The translations under genes were made by a program, and so were the position numbers. The notes under the pieces are model-generated. The model was not told the DNA's origin, searched no databases, and saw nothing but the letters and a program-made list of their open reading frames with translations. From Tragulus kanchil (lineage: Eukaryota; Chordata; Mammalia; Artiodactyla; Tragulidae), in NCBI GenBank assembly GCA_022376925.1, contig JAIOJX010000032.1, positions 100,680,794 to 100,744,793 of the forward strand: DNA of 64,000 bases, written 5' to 3'. Below, piece after piece: positions 42,601-53,830 of the stretch. Positions within the stretch are counted from its first letter, which is position 1. The number at the start of each line of letters is the position of its first letter.

Positions 42601-44767
42601 ACCCTCTGGTCCAACTAGCTAAGTTCTGGGAAAAGAGTGAGCAAAAGCGTGCTGGTATTGTTTCTGTCTCCCCTCCTCTGAATTCTCTCTCCTGCGACCC
42701 TGCAGTTTAGCAACTTCTGAAAAGCCGCTCCTTGATGGGAACATGCCAGGCTGAATAGAGCTAGTGTGGTTGTGTAAAAAATAAATAAAACATAGGCTGC
42801 CATCGGATGTACATGATTTCAGTTTATCTATGTAATAACACAGTGGGGTTGAGGTCAGTGCTATCTGCCCCGGTTTTTACAGGAAGGAAACAGTCCGAAT
42901 GTTGTTCGTTGCTCATTACCACACAGCCGGTGAGCAGCAGTGCCGACACAAGGGCTGTGATTTGTCAGTAAATACTGAGTGCCAACTATGAGCCAGGCAC
43001 CACCAGCAAGGATGGCAAGTGGAAAACAGATGGAATGTTAGGCAGTTGAAGAGAAAAATGTACCAAAGGGCATGTTAGCTCATGACGTTTTTCTGGGATA
43101 AGATAATGTAGTTGTGGGTTAAACTGATGGGGTTATGCAACTTCTGCTCAGAGAAAGAGGGGAAAACAATCAAAAGAGAAAGATGGCTTATTTCTCATTT
43201 TAAAAGGAAGGTTTGTTTTTTGTAAGTCAACAAACTATCCGTTCCATTTGCATTACTCAGCACCTGCGTTATGTTGTCAGACCTGCTGAGGGGCTACAGA
43301 GGCAGTGGTGACCCAGCCAAAAATCGCCACCTTCCTACAACTTGTGCTCTGCTGATGGAGACGCACACCTTGGGTCAAATGCCAGAGAATTCAACGTGGA
43401 ACCACAGAGTCAGGCAGAGTCTAAGGACAGTGAGGCAGCCAGCAGGAGAGACTCCTATTCTAAATGGGAGAGTTGCAAGACAAGCATCCATATCAGGTGC
43501 CTTTTGAGCAGAAATTTGAAGCAGGTGAGGGTGTTGGCTCTGGGGATCTCTTAGGGAAGCACATTCTGCAGAGGCATGGCAGCAAGTCCAAAGATCTGAG
43601 GTAGAAGCTTGTCTGGTATGTTCCAGGGATCGGTAAAATGGCCAGCACAGAGAAATCAAAGGAGAGAGTGGTGAGAGGTTGGACCCCACCCTCTGGTCCA
43701 ACTAGCTAAGTTCTGGGAAAAGAGTGAGCAAAAGCGTGCTGGTATTGTTTCTGTCTCCCCTCCTCTGAATTCTCTCTCCTGCGACCCTGCAGTTTAGCAA
43801 CTTCTGAAAAGCCGCTCCTTGATGGGAACATGCCAGGCTGAATAGAGCTAGTGTGGTTGTGTAAAAAATAAATAAAACATAGGCTGCCATCGGATGTACA
43901 TGATTTCAGTTTATCTATGTAATAACACAGTGGGGTTGAGGTCAGTGCTATCTGCCCCGGTTTTTACAGGAAGGAAACAGTCCGAATGTTGTTCGTTGCT
44001 CATTACCACACAGCCGGTGAGCAGCAGTGCCGACACAAGGGCTGTGATTTGTCAGTAAATACTGAGTGCCAACTATGAGCCAGGCACCACCAGCAAGGAT
44101 GGCAAGTGGAAAACAGATGGAATGTTAGGCAGTTGAAGAGAAAAATGTACCAAAGGGCATGTTAGCTCATGACGTTTTTCTGGGATAAGATAATGTAGTT
44201 GTGGGTTAAACTGATGGGGTTATGCAACTTCTGCTCAGAGAAAGAGGGGAAAACAATCAAAAGAGAAAGATGGCTTATTTCTCATTTTAAAAGGAAGGTT
44301 TGTTTTTTGTAAGTCAACAAACTATCCGTTCCATTTGCATTACTCAGCACCTGCGTTATGTTGTCAGACCTGCTGAGGGGCTACAGAGGCAGTGGTGACC
44401 CAGCCAAAAATCGCCACCTTCCTACAACTTGTGCTCTGCTGATGGAGACGCACACCTTGGGTCAAATGCCAGAGAATTCAACGTGGAACCACAGAGTCAG
44501 GCAGAGTCTAAGGACAGTGAGGCAGCCAGCAGGAGAGACTCCTATTCTAAATGGGAGAGTTGCAAGACAAGCATCCATATCAGGTGCCTTTTGAGCAGAA
44601 ATTTGAAGCAGGTGAGGGTGTTGGCTCTGGGGATCTCTTAGGGAAGCACATTCTGCAGAGGCATGGCAGCAAGTCCAAAGATCTGAGGTAGAAGCTTGTC
44701 TGGTATGTTCCAGGGATCGGTAAAATGGCCAGCACAGAGAAATCAAAGGAGAGAGTGGTGAGAGGTG
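42601..44767 (+). repeat. Tandem duplication 16 (unit 1,087 bp)
   Basis: Copy A is about 42601-43680 and copy B 43688-44767. After GTGGTGAGAGGT copy A reads TGGACCCC, while copy B goes on GGCGGTCAGGTCAC. No internal differences were noticed. Confidence 0.95.
42850..43010 (-). mobile_element. MIR SINE, antisense
   Basis: GGTTTTTACAGGAAGGAAAC, ACCACACAGCCGGTGAGCAG and, after a short gap, GAGTGCCAACTATGAGCCAGG. These could be one MIR or two fragments. Repeated at about 43937-44097. Confidence 0.65.
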
Positions 44768-45310
44768 GCGGTCAGGTCACATAGGATGCTGGAGGCCGTT
44801 GTAGGAATTCCGGGGGTCCCTCTGAGTGAGATGGAGAACACGTGAGTGTAATGAGTGGCAGAAGGGCATGATACAACTTGCTTTTTACAAGGATCACCTG
44901 GTTGTTGTTTAGACACCAGATGGTGGAAGGAGCAGGATTAGACGCTGGCTGATCAGTTAGGGGGCTCTTGCCCTAATTCAAGCAAGAGAGCATGGCAGCT
45001 CAGACCAGTAAAGAGATTAGAAATAGTAAAGGTGACTAGAAATGGTTATATTCCAGATATGTATTAGAGGTAGATTTAACAAGATTAACTGATGGATGAG
45101 ACACAAGAAATGTGAAAGAAAATGACTCCAGGGTGTGATGCCTAAGCACTTAGAAGGAGATAGTTGACGCTGAATGAGATAATTTAAGGTGAAACAGGTT
45201 TGCAAGGAGATGAGGGGTCAATTTTAGACACAGCAAGTTGTAGGTTGAGGGACTGAGTAGGCAATTAGATACTGGGTTTAGAGTTTGAGGGGGAGGCCCA
45301 GGCAGGAATA
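44577..45310 (-). mobile_element. L2 LINE fragment, antisense
   Basis: The order TTTTGAGCAGAAATTTGAAG, AAGCACATTCTGCAGAGGCA, GTGAGATGGAGAACACGTG (a GGGAAGCCATTGG-like position), AAGGATCACCTGGTTGTTG and AATGACTCCAGGGTGTGATG follows a well-known old mammalian repeat that I take as antisense L2. Its left part is also present in copy A at about 43490-43680. Confidence 0.6.
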
Positions 45311-45371
45311 TGATTAAGATAATAAGTTGTCATTGCCTGCATAATGCTGGGTGCATAGTAGCATTTAGGAT

Positions 45372-45890
45372 GTGTTACTGTGGTGGTTTTCAAACTTGAC
45401 TCCACATTCTCTGGCGTTCCTTCTGTCAAAATGTGGAGTCTGTGATCCCTTGCCTTGAATCTGGGCAGAATCAGGACTGCTTTGACTGATAGACTGCAAC
45501 ACATACGACATCGTGTGACTGAGCAGGCTGTCAGAAAGGGCTGTGCAGCTGCCACCTGGCTTGGGAGAACCTCATTCCTGCAGCCCTGAGCCCCCATGTA
45601 AGAGGTCTAAGGCCACACCTCATGTGGGAGCTCCGGTTGACCGTTCCAGGTAAGCCTAGCCTTCCAGCATCCCTGCATGATAAGAAACAGGGCTCTGCAG
45701 ACCAGCCCACCTACGGGTGAGAGACCACTTGGTCAGTTTCATCAGCACCCTGTGGAACAACCCAGCTGAGCCTAGCCCAAATTCTTAGCCTAGCTGAATT
45801 GTGGGATAAGGATAAATGGTTACTGTTTTAGGTCACTCAGTTGTGAGGAGGCTTGTTTTGCAACAGTAGATACTGGAACAATTCATTCTT
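45372..45890 (+). mobile_element. MLT1-type LTR of an ancient ERVL-MaLR element
   Basis: The end carries the MLT1 pattern in sense: CCCAGCTGAGCCTAGCCCAA, CTGAATTGTGGGATAAGGAT, GGTTACTGTTTTAGGTCACT and TTTGCAACAGTAGATACTGG. No internal retroviral genes accompany it; it looks like a solo LTR. Single copy. Confidence 0.7.
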
Positions 45891-46114
45891 TTTAGTTATA
45901 AATAATGTATCATTCTCCCCCATAGATATAAGGCTCTGGGGAGTTCTGTAAAAATATGCTTTGTTGCATAGTTCAGAGCTTGATGATGTTCTACCTGGGT
46001 GACTTGCCTCAGCTGAGTAGTTCCCCAGTCTCGGCAAGAGGTAATCCTCACATTTTTGAGCTGAGAAGGCTAGTCAGTGGGGGAGCTTAGGAAGTGGTAC
46101 TTGAATTCTTGATG

Positions 46115-46215
46115 AATGAGCATTGGCATTGGAATCAGAAATCCTGTATTTATGTTTGCTTCTGCCTCTTATTAGCTGAGTAATTTGAGCCAACCATTGA
46201 ATAATAAAATGGAAG
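46115..46215 (+). mobile_element. MIR SINE fragment
   Basis: GCATTGGAATCAGAAATCCTG, TCTGCCTCTTATTAGCTGAG and TAATTTGAGCCAACCATTGA fit the MIR 5' half. Repeated at about 47216-47316. Confidence 0.65.
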
Positions 46216-46754
46216 ACTTCAGAGGTTTCTCAAAGATCAGACAGTCTAACAACTTCCATTTTAGAGATGGGAAGCCATGAAGAACAGTGGGCACACACTT
46301 TGTAACTATTCCTCGGTTGTGCCTCATACATAGTGGATGCTCTTAGATGATCTCATTATTTTTTGAGAGTAAACTCTGAGTATCAGATCACTCATCTCTC
46401 TTGCATCATTCAGTAGTGAATCATGAAACATCTTCTCTGAGTCAGGCCCTAGCTCAAATTTTCTGAGGAGTCTACCACACAAGCCGTCTAGTTGCTCAGT
46501 TTGGCAGGGGAGAGTGTCAAGAAAACAGACAATTGCAGTATTAATGAAAAATAGAATAGTGAAGAAAGACTCAGGTTTTTACCAGGAGCACCAAGAATAG
46601 GGATCTAATTCAAAGTGGGACCATCGGGGTACATTGGAGGAGCTGGTATCTGAGATCCATATCAGAGGAAGGAAGGAAGGGGGCCGGGAGGGAAGAGCCA
46701 AATCTTAAGCATATAGGGGCCAGATACTGAAAGTATCAGTAGCTGAATATCATC

Positions 46755-46890
46755 ACTCACTCAATGGACATGAGTTTGAACAAACTCCAGGAGATAGTGG
46801 AGGACAGGGAAGCCTGGCGTGCTGCAGTCCATGGGTTCGTAAAGAGTCGGCTGTGACTTAGTGACTGAACCATGACTGAAAGTCCTTGAA
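46755..46890 (+). mobile_element. BovB LINE 3' end
   Basis: ACTCACTCAATGGACATGAG, AACAAACTCCAGGAGATAGT, CCTGGCGTGCTGCAGTCCAT and GTGACTTAGTGACTGAAC are the last part of BovB in sense. Copy at 47856-47991 through duplication 17. Confidence 0.88.
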
Positions 46891-47855
46891 TGCAGGTGTA
46901 CTTCATGCTGAAGACCCACGGAGCCACTGAGGGACAGCACCTCCCAGATGGGACTAAACGCCCCTGCAGTCTTGCCATGCTCTGATGTCGCAGGACTGCA
47001 GGACTTTCTCCAGGTCACAGGTGGCCTATTTTTGACAGTGCTATCTAGAACCTAGGTTTCTGCATGCTTTGAGACCGCTTAGCAAGCCCTCAAGAGCAAT
47101 TTCAGGGTTTTCCTGGATATCTGAATTCTTGATGACATGACCCATTAGGCCAATTTTTGAGCTGAGAAGGCTAGTCAGTGGGGGAGCTTAGGAAGTGGTA
47201 CTTGAATTCTTGATGAATGAGCATTGGCATTGGAATCAGAAATCCTGTATTTATGTTTGCTTCTGCCTCTTATTAGCTGAGTAATTTGAGCCAACCATTG
47301 AATAATAAAATGGAAGACTTCAGAGGTTTCTCAAAGATCAGACAGTCTAACAACTTCCATTTTAGAGATGGGAAGCCATGAAGAACAGTGGGCACACACT
47401 TTGTAACTATTCCTCGGTTGTGCCTCATACATAGTGGATGCTCTTAGATGATCTCATTATTTTTTGAGAGTAAACTCTGAGTATCAGATCACTCATCTCT
47501 CTTGCATCATTCAGTAGTGAATCATGAAACATCTTCTCTGAGTCAGGCCCTAGCTCAAATTTTCTGAGGAGTCTACCACACAAGCCGTCTAGTTGCTCAG
47601 TTTGGCAGGGGAGAGTGTCAAGAAAACAGACAATTGCAGTATTAATGAAAAATAGAATAGTGAAGAAAGACTCAGGTTTTTACCAGGAGCACCAAGAATA
47701 GGGATCTAATTCAAAGTGGGACCATCGGGGTACATTGGAGGAGCTGGTATCTGAGATCCATATCAGAGGAAGGAAGGAAGGGGGCCGGGAGGGAAGAGCC
47801 AAATCTTAAGCATATAGGGGCCAGATACTGAAAGTATCAGTAGCTGAATATCATC

Positions 47856-47991
47856 ACTCACTCAATGGACATGAGTTTGAACAAACTCCAGGAGATAGTG
47901 GAGGACAGGGAAGCCTGGCGTGCTGCAGTCCATGGGTTCGTAAAGAGTCGGCTGTGACTTAGTGACTGAACCATGACTGAAAGTCCTTGAA
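47856..47991 (+). mobile_element. BovB LINE 3' end, duplicated copy
   Basis: Copy B of the BovB end at 46755-46890. Confidence 0.87.
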
Positions 47992-48230
47992 TGCAGGTGT
48001 ACTTCATGCTGAAGACCCACGGAGCCACTGAGGGACAGCACCTCCCAGATGGGACTAAACGCCCCTGCAGTCTTGCCATGCTCTGATGTCGCAGGACTGC
48101 AGGACTTTCTCCAGGTCACAGGTGGCCTATTTTTGACAGTGCTATCTAGAACCTAGGTTTCTGCATGCTTTGAGACCGCTTAGCAAGCCCTCAAGAGCAA
48201 TTTCAGGGGTTTTCCCTGGATACTCTGATT

Positions 48231-48542
48231 TTTAATAAATAGGTCGTGAGGCAGGGTGATGTCTGGAAAAAGACGGGCCCACTGAGAAAGATGTTGCTTG
48301 AAGGCAGACAGTCTGTCATTAATTGTTCTTGGATGAGTGGAGTGTGCCTGGGGATTCAGATCAGGTGGTTGGGTGAGGCTTCTTGAGAGTTCCAAGAGGA
48401 TTTCTGTAAAGGGGAAAAGGAAAGATTGCCCCGTTCCTAAAGACTGGTCACCTCACTGCTGTCTTTATAGTGAAGCTGTGTTTCAGAGGCCTCTTGAACT
48501 GTGTGGCCTAGTCCTGGACCGTGAAACGTGGAGTGGCCTGCA
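48231..48542. other. Single-copy stretch, no gene seen
   Basis: About 310 bases between duplications 17 and 18 with no recognised repeat or gene. Confidence 0.5.
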
Positions 48543-48666
48543 CAGCTAAAGGGCTGTTGTCCAGTCTTAAGCAGCAGCCTGTATCCTGGAGCACTCACTG
48601 TTAGCTTGACACCGAGTCAAGCTGTCTCTTCCTCAAACTAGGCACCCACAATTCTCCACTGAGAGA

Positions 48667-48915
48667 GTCTGATCGTGTCACACCCCTGCCGCAGCCCCTC
48701 CAGTTGCCCCCACTGCCTGTGCGTTAGAGCCCTGAGGCATCTCCTGGCTGACAAGGGCAAGAGGCTCCCACTCCAGCCTCCAGGTCTTGCATCCCTTATC
48801 CTCCAGCCTCTTCTGCCCTGTGTGCACTCCTCTCGAATCCTGATTGTCACTTCATTAATATTCAGCTCCAGTATCACCTCTCCTAGAAGCTTTCCCTTAC
48901 CCCTAGGTCACAGCT
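48667..48915 (+). mobile_element. L2 LINE fragment
   Basis: GTCTGATCGTGTCACACCCC, GCAGCCCCTCCAGTTGCCCC and CCAGTATCACCTCTCCTAGA correspond to the L2 region that in other copies reads TGATCATGTCACTCC and CCCTCCAGTGGCTTCCC. Copy at 49829-50077. Confidence 0.72.
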
Positions 48916-48984
48916 GGACTTTCTCCACCTTGCAAGACCCCAGCCCTTTGAACAGCCGCAGGTCTGGACTGTGAGATCCGAGGG

Positions 48985-49165
48985 GCAGCATAGTCTGTGC
49001 TTAAAAGTGCGGGCCCTGGGGCAGCCCAGCTGGCTTCAGTTTCTGGCTGCATTTGCTTAGCTGTTCAGCTTTGAGAAGTTACCTGATCTCTCTGTGTCCA
49101 GGTATCTCATTTGTAAAGGGGATAACAGTATCTCAGCAATCAACTGATTCTAATGTAAAACGCTT
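48985..49165 (+). mobile_element. MIR SINE
   Basis: AGCATAGTCTGTGCTTAAAA, GAGAAGTTACCTGATCTCTC and GGTATCTCATTTGTAAAGGG follow the MIR order. Copy at 50147-50327. Confidence 0.78.
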
Positions 49166-49240
49166 AGGACGGCTCAGTGAGGTCAAAAGGCAGGTGATTC
49201 TAAAACCTAAAATAGCACTATGCTACAGGAATGATACATG

Positions 49241-49660
49241 GTTCATTATGGGTTGAACTATGTCCCCTTCCCTCAACTCCGTATGTTGATGTCTTAACCC
49301 CCACTGCCTCAGAAGGTGACCTTATTTGGGGATCAGGTCTTTACAGAGGTCACCAAGTTACAGTGAGGTCATTAGAGCAGGTCTAATCCAGTAAGACTGA
49401 TGTCCTTATTCAAAGGAGGGATGGACATGCGATACACACACAGGGAGGACATTGTGAAGATAGCAAGAGACCATGGAGATGGCCGTCCAGAAGACATGGA
49501 GGAAAGAATAGATCCTTCCTCTCAGCTCTCAGAAAGGACTGACCCTGGTATAACACTTGATCTTGGGCTTTCAGTCTCCAGAACCATGGGGCAACACATT
49601 TCTGTTATTTGCATCACACAGTCTGGGGACCTTTTTATAGCTGGCTTTGCAGGCTCTTAC
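49241..49660 (+). mobile_element. MLT1/MST-type LTR of an ancient ERVL-MaLR element
   Basis: Sense LTR: TATGGGTTGAACTATGTCCC, CAGAAGGTGACCTTATTTGG, GACTGATGTCCTTATTCAAA, CACTTGATCTTGGGCTTTCA and CATTTCTGTTATTTGCATCA. No internal genes are attached. Copy at about 50403-50824 through duplication 18. Confidence 0.8.
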
Positions 49661-50402
49661 ATGGACCTGACTGGGAAATTGAGAGAATTTATGTGAGTAA
49701 CCTGCAGCTAAAGGGCTGTTGTCCAGTCTTAAGCAGCAGCCTGTATCCTGGAGCACTCACTGTTAGCTTGACACCGAGTCAAGCTGTCTCTTCCTCAAAC
49801 TAGGCACCCACAATTCTCCACTGAGAGAGTCTGATCGTGTCACACCCCTGCCGCAGCCCCTCCAGTTGCCCCCACTGCCTGTGCGTTAGAGCCCTGAGGC
49901 ATCTCCTGGCTGACAAGGGCAAGAGGCTCCCACTCCAGCCTCCAGGTCTTGCATCCCTTATCCTCCAGCCTCTTCTGCCCTGTGTGCACTCCTCTCGAAT
50001 CCTGATTGTCACTTCATTAATATTCAGCTCCAGTATCACCTCTCCTAGAAGCTTTCCCTTACCCCTAGGTCACAGCTGGACTTTCTCCACCTTGCAAGAC
50101 CCCAGCCCTTTGAACAGCCGCAGGTCTGGACTGTGAGATCCGAGGGGCAGCATAGTCTGTGCTTAAAAGTGCGGGCCCTGGGGCAGCCCAGCTGGCTTCA
50201 GTTTCTGGCTGCATTTGCTTAGCTGTTCAGCTTTGAGAAGTTACCTGATCTCTCTGTGTCCAGGTATCTCATTTGTAAAGGGGATAACAGTATCTCAGCA
50301 ATCAACTGATTCTAATGTAAAACGCTTAGGACGGCTCAGTGAGGTCAAAAGGCAGGTGATTCTAAAACCTAAAATAGCACTATGCTACAGGAATGATACA
50401 TG

Positions 50403-50824
50403 GTTCATTATGGGTTGAACTATGTCCCCTTCCCTCAACTCCGTATGTTGATGTCTTAACCCCCACTGCCTCAGAAGGTGACCTTATTTGGGGATCAGGT
50501 CTTTACAGAGGTCACCAAGTTACAGTGAGGTCATTAGAGCAGGTCTAATCCAGTAAGACTGATGTCCTTATTCAAAGGAGGGATGGACATGCGATACACA
50601 CACAGGGAGGACATTGTGAAGATAGCAAGAGACCATGGAGATGGCCGTCCAGAAGACATGGAGGAAAGAATAGATCCTTCCCTCTCAGCTCTCAGAAAGG
50701 ACTGACCCTGGTATAACACTTGATCTTGGGCTTTCAGTCTCCAGAACCATGGGGCAACACATTTCTGTTATTTGCATCACACAGTCTGGGGGACCTTTTT
50801 ATAGCTGGCTTTGCAGGCTCTTAC
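50403..50824 (+). mobile_element. MLT1/MST-type LTR, duplicated copy
   Basis: Copy B of the LTR at 49241-49660, with two one-base homopolymer gains. Confidence 0.8.
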
Positions 50825-51181
50825 ATGGACCTGACTGGGAAATTGAGAGAATTTATGTGAGTAGTCAACGCAGTGCCCTTCCTCCATCACCCTGGGAAGG
50901 ATTTTGTACCATGTTGTTGTTGTCAAAAAAAAAGACAGCTGTCCTTAGCTCTTCAAAGAAACAATCTGGGACATATGTGTTAGTGCCCAGCTTGGGAAAT
51001 AGGGATCTCAGGATGGTGATCAGTGTTCTTTTTTGATCACTGAGTCTTGACTTGGTTTTCCTTATATAAGAAATTGTAAAACAGCCAAGTCTTGGGGTGA
51101 TTTTTTAATGAATATTAATATTTTGTTAGGATGTGCTAAATATGGGCGAGTTACAAATTATGTGCTTCAAAAAGAATAAGC

Positions 51182-51490
51182 GGGGGGGGGTTAATTATTA
51201 TTTTTGATTGTGCTAGGTCTTCATTGCTAGGTTCAAGCTTTCTCTAGTTGCAGTGAGCGGAGGCTCCTCTCTGTTGTGGTGGATAGACTTCTTGTGGTGG
51301 TGGCGTCTCTTGTTGTGGAGCAGGGACTCTAGAGCATGCAGACTTCAGTAGATGCAGTAAAGGTCCCAGTAGTTGAGGCATATGACCTTAGTTGCTCTGA
51401 AACATGTGGAATCTTCCTGGACCAGAAATCGAACCCATGTGCCTGGCATTACCAAGTGAATTCTTATCTACTGTACCAACAGGGAAGTCC
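51182..51490 (-). mobile_element. CHR-2-like tRNA SINE, antisense, with 9-bp target-site duplication
   Basis: Flanked by AGAATAAGC at 51173-51181 and 51491-51499. The reverse-strand body has TTCTCTAGTTGCAGTGAGCG, CTCTTGTTGTGGAGCAGGG and CCAGAAATCGAACCCATGTG. The tail side starts with a run of about nine G where an A/T-rich tail is expected. Copy at 52331-52640. Confidence 0.85.
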
Positions 51491-51537
51491 AGAATAAGCA
51501 GCTTGGAGCGTAATACTGGAAAAAATTTTTTCTTCTT

Positions 51538-51867
51538 TTTTTTTTTTTTTTAAACATTTATTTATTTATTTATTTGTGGGGTGTGGGGAGGGAGGGGGAT
51601 GGGCGGGCCACTTCTGTTGGTCTTTCATTTGTCTATTTTTCATCCATCTTTGTTCTTTGGCCCGTGTGGGCCTCCCATCGCAGTGGCCTCTGTTGTCACA
51701 GAGCACCGGCTCTGGGCGCATGCGCTCCAGAGCTCCGGTTCTGTAATTGGACACATCGGTCCAGCTGCTCCGTGGCACGTGGGATCTTCCCAGGCCAGGG
51801 ATCGAACCGGTGCCCCTTGCACTGCAAGGCGGTGTCCTTACCCACTGGGCCACCAGGGAAGCCCAAG
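51538..51867 (-). mobile_element. tRNA-derived SINE, antisense, with 12-bp target-site duplication
   Basis: Same class as the SINE at 29851-30168. Flanked by TTTTTTCTTCTT at 51526-51537 and 51868-51879. The TAAA tail appears as TTTATTTATTTA at the left. It sits about 45 bases from the CHR-2-like SINE. Copy at 52688-53014. Confidence 0.9.
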
Positions 51868-52330
51868 TTTTTTCTTCTTATTGTTCGCTCTTACTGTTTT
51901 CATTTTGCCTGTTTTGCGGATAAGGCAGAATCAAGATTCAAACTCAGATATATTTGACTCAGAGTCCCCACCTTGACTGGCTTTGCAGGCTCTAATGCTG
52001 ACGGAAAAGGAAAGGGTCAACGCAGTGCCCTTCCTCCATCACCCTGGGAAGGATTTTGTACCATGTTGTTGTTGTCAAAAAAGACAGCTGTCCTTAGCTC
52101 TTCAAAGAAACAATCTGGGACATATGTGTTAGTGCCCAGCTTGGGAAATAGGGATCTCAGGATGGTGATCAGTGTTCTTTTTTGATCACTGAGTCTTGAC
52201 TTGGTTTTCCTTATATAAGAAATTGTAAAACAGCCAAGTCTTGGGGTGATTTTTTAATGAATATTAATATTTTGTTAGGATGTGCTAAATATGGGCGAGT
52301 TACAAATTATGTGCTTCAAAAAGAATAAGC

Positions 52331-52640
52331 GGGGGGGGGGTTAATTATTATTTTTGATTGTGCTAGGTCTTCATTGCTAGGTTCAAGCTTTCTCTAGTTG
52401 CAGTGAGCGGGGGCTCCTCTCTGTTGTGGTGGATAGACTTCTTGTGGTGGTGGCGTCTCTTGTTGTGGAGCAGGGACTCTAGAGCATGCAGACTTCAGTA
52501 GATGCAGTAAAGGTCCCAGTAGTTGAGGCATATGACCTTAGTTGCTCTGAAACATGTGGAATCTTCCTGGACCAGAAATCGAACCCATGTGCCTGGCATT
52601 ACCAAGTGAATTCTTATCTACTGTACCAACAGGGAAGTCC
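52331..52640 (-). mobile_element. CHR-2-like SINE, duplicated copy
   Basis: Copy B of the SINE at 51182-51490, with ten G at its tail side and AGAATAAGC at 52322-52330 and 52641-52649. Confidence 0.84.
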
Positions 52641-52687
52641 AGAATAAGCAGCTTGGAGCGTAATACTGGAAAAAATTTTTTCTTCTT

Positions 52688-53014
52688 TTTTTTTTTTTAA
52701 ACATTTATTTATTTATTTATTTGTGGGGTGTGGGGAGGGAGGGGGGCGGGTGGGCCACTTCTGTTGGTCTTTCATTTGTCTATTTTTCATCCATCTTTGT
52801 TCTTTGGCCCGTGTGGGCCTCCCATCGCAGTGGCCTCTGTTGTCACAGAGCACCGGCTCTGGGCGCATGCGCTCCAGAGCTCCGGTTCTGTAATTGGACA
52901 CATCGGTCCAGCTGCTCCGTGGCACGTGGGATCTTCCCAGGCCAGGGATCGAACCGGTGCCCCTTGCACTGCAAGGCGGTGTCCTTACCCACTGGGCCAC
53001 CAGGGAAGCCCAAG
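52688..53014 (-). mobile_element. tRNA-derived SINE, duplicated copy
   Basis: Copy B of the SINE at 51538-51867. It differs by a few bases in the G-rich part (GGATGGGCGGG against GGGCGGGTGGG). Confidence 0.89.
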
Positions 53015-53396
53015 TTTTTTCTTCTTATTGTTCGCTCTTACTGTTTTCATTTTGCCTGTTTTGCGGATAAGGCAGAATCAAGATTCAAACTCAGATATAT
53101 TTGACTCAGAGTCCCCACCTTGACCCTTGGTTTGGTTCCTTTTAAGTATGATTATAGTGAATGGTTTCTTGCACAGAGATATTTAGAAAATTCTAAAACC
53201 AAACACCTGAATTTCAGCCTAGGGCTATCATCCCAGTCACTTGTTATGTTGCCTTCAATGAGCCATTCAGCTTCTTGGAAACTCAGTGTTCTTATCTTGG
53301 TGTGTCTAGTAGTACTTACGTGATAATTTGTCCATGAGGATTACATAGGATAGTGTGTTTGAAAGTACTGTTGTAAATAATCAAATGTCATGAAAA

Positions 53397-53774
53397 GGGC
53401 TTCCCTGGTGGTCCAGTGGGTAAGGACACCGCCTTGCAGTGCAAGGGGCGCCGGTTCAATTCCTGGTCTGGGAAGATCCCACATGCTGCGGAGCGGCTGG
53501 ACCGATGTGTCCAATTACCGAGCCGGAGCTCTGGAGTGTATGCGCCCAGAGCTGGCATGTGTCCAATTACCGAGCCGGAGCTCTGGAGCGCATGTGCCCA
53601 GAGCCGGTGCTCTGCAACAACAGATGCCACCGCGATGGGAGGCCCACATGAGCCAAAGAACAAAGATGGATGAAACTAGACAAACGAAAGACCAGTGGAA
53701 GTGGCCCGCCCACCCTCTCCCTCCCCACCTCCGCTAAAATAAATAAATAAATAAATAAATAAATATTTTTTAAA
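53397..53774 (+). mobile_element. tRNA-derived SINE with internal 52-bp duplication
   Basis: A sense element with head GGCTTCCCTGGTGGTCCAGT, B-box region GCCGGTTCAATTCCTGG and a TAAA tail. It is flanked by a perfect 14-base direct repeat AAATGTCATGAAAA (53383-53396 and 53775-53788). The block starting GTGTCCAATTACCGAGCCGG occurs twice, at 53507-53558 and 53559-53610. Related elements here carry it once. Confidence 0.92.
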
Positions 53775-53830
53775 AAATGTCATGAAAACACTCAAAATCC
53801 TTGATTTTGTCACAATTCCCCATTCCAAAC

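Larger units (their letters stand above)
46052..48230 (+). repeat. Tandem duplication 17 (unit 1,101 bp)
   Basis: Copy A is 46052 to about 47130 and copy B 47153-48230. The last part of copy A (TTTTCCTGGATATCTGAATTC and onward to 47152) is a garbled image of copy B's TTTTCCCTGGATACTCTGATT and what follows there. It also resembles GAATTCTTGATGAATGAG from further upstream, as if reads were misaligned. Confidence 0.94.
48543..50864 (+). repeat. Tandem duplication 18 (unit 1,162 bp)
   Basis: Copy A is 48543-49700 and copy B 49705-50864. Differences are one-base homopolymer changes near the end (CCTTCCTCTC against CCTTCCCTCTC; CTGGGGACC against CTGGGGGACC). The join reads GTGAGTAA|CCTG|CAGCTAAAGGG. 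Confidence 0.95.
50864..53125 (+). repeat. Tandem duplication 19 (unit about 1,147-1,151 bp)
   Basis: Copy A is 50864 to about 51977 and copy B 52015-53125. The copies differ in the A run near 50926 (three bases longer in copy A), in the G run beside the CHR-2 SINE, in T runs and in a few transitions. Between them lie about 38 bases that match neither edge. They include a fragment CTGGCTTTGCAGGCTCT that also occurs near 50802. Confidence 0.94.

Noticed and set aside
49400..49696. A 98-codon plus-strand frame
   Set aside because: It is inside the MLT1-type LTR and broken in its duplicated copy by one-base changes.
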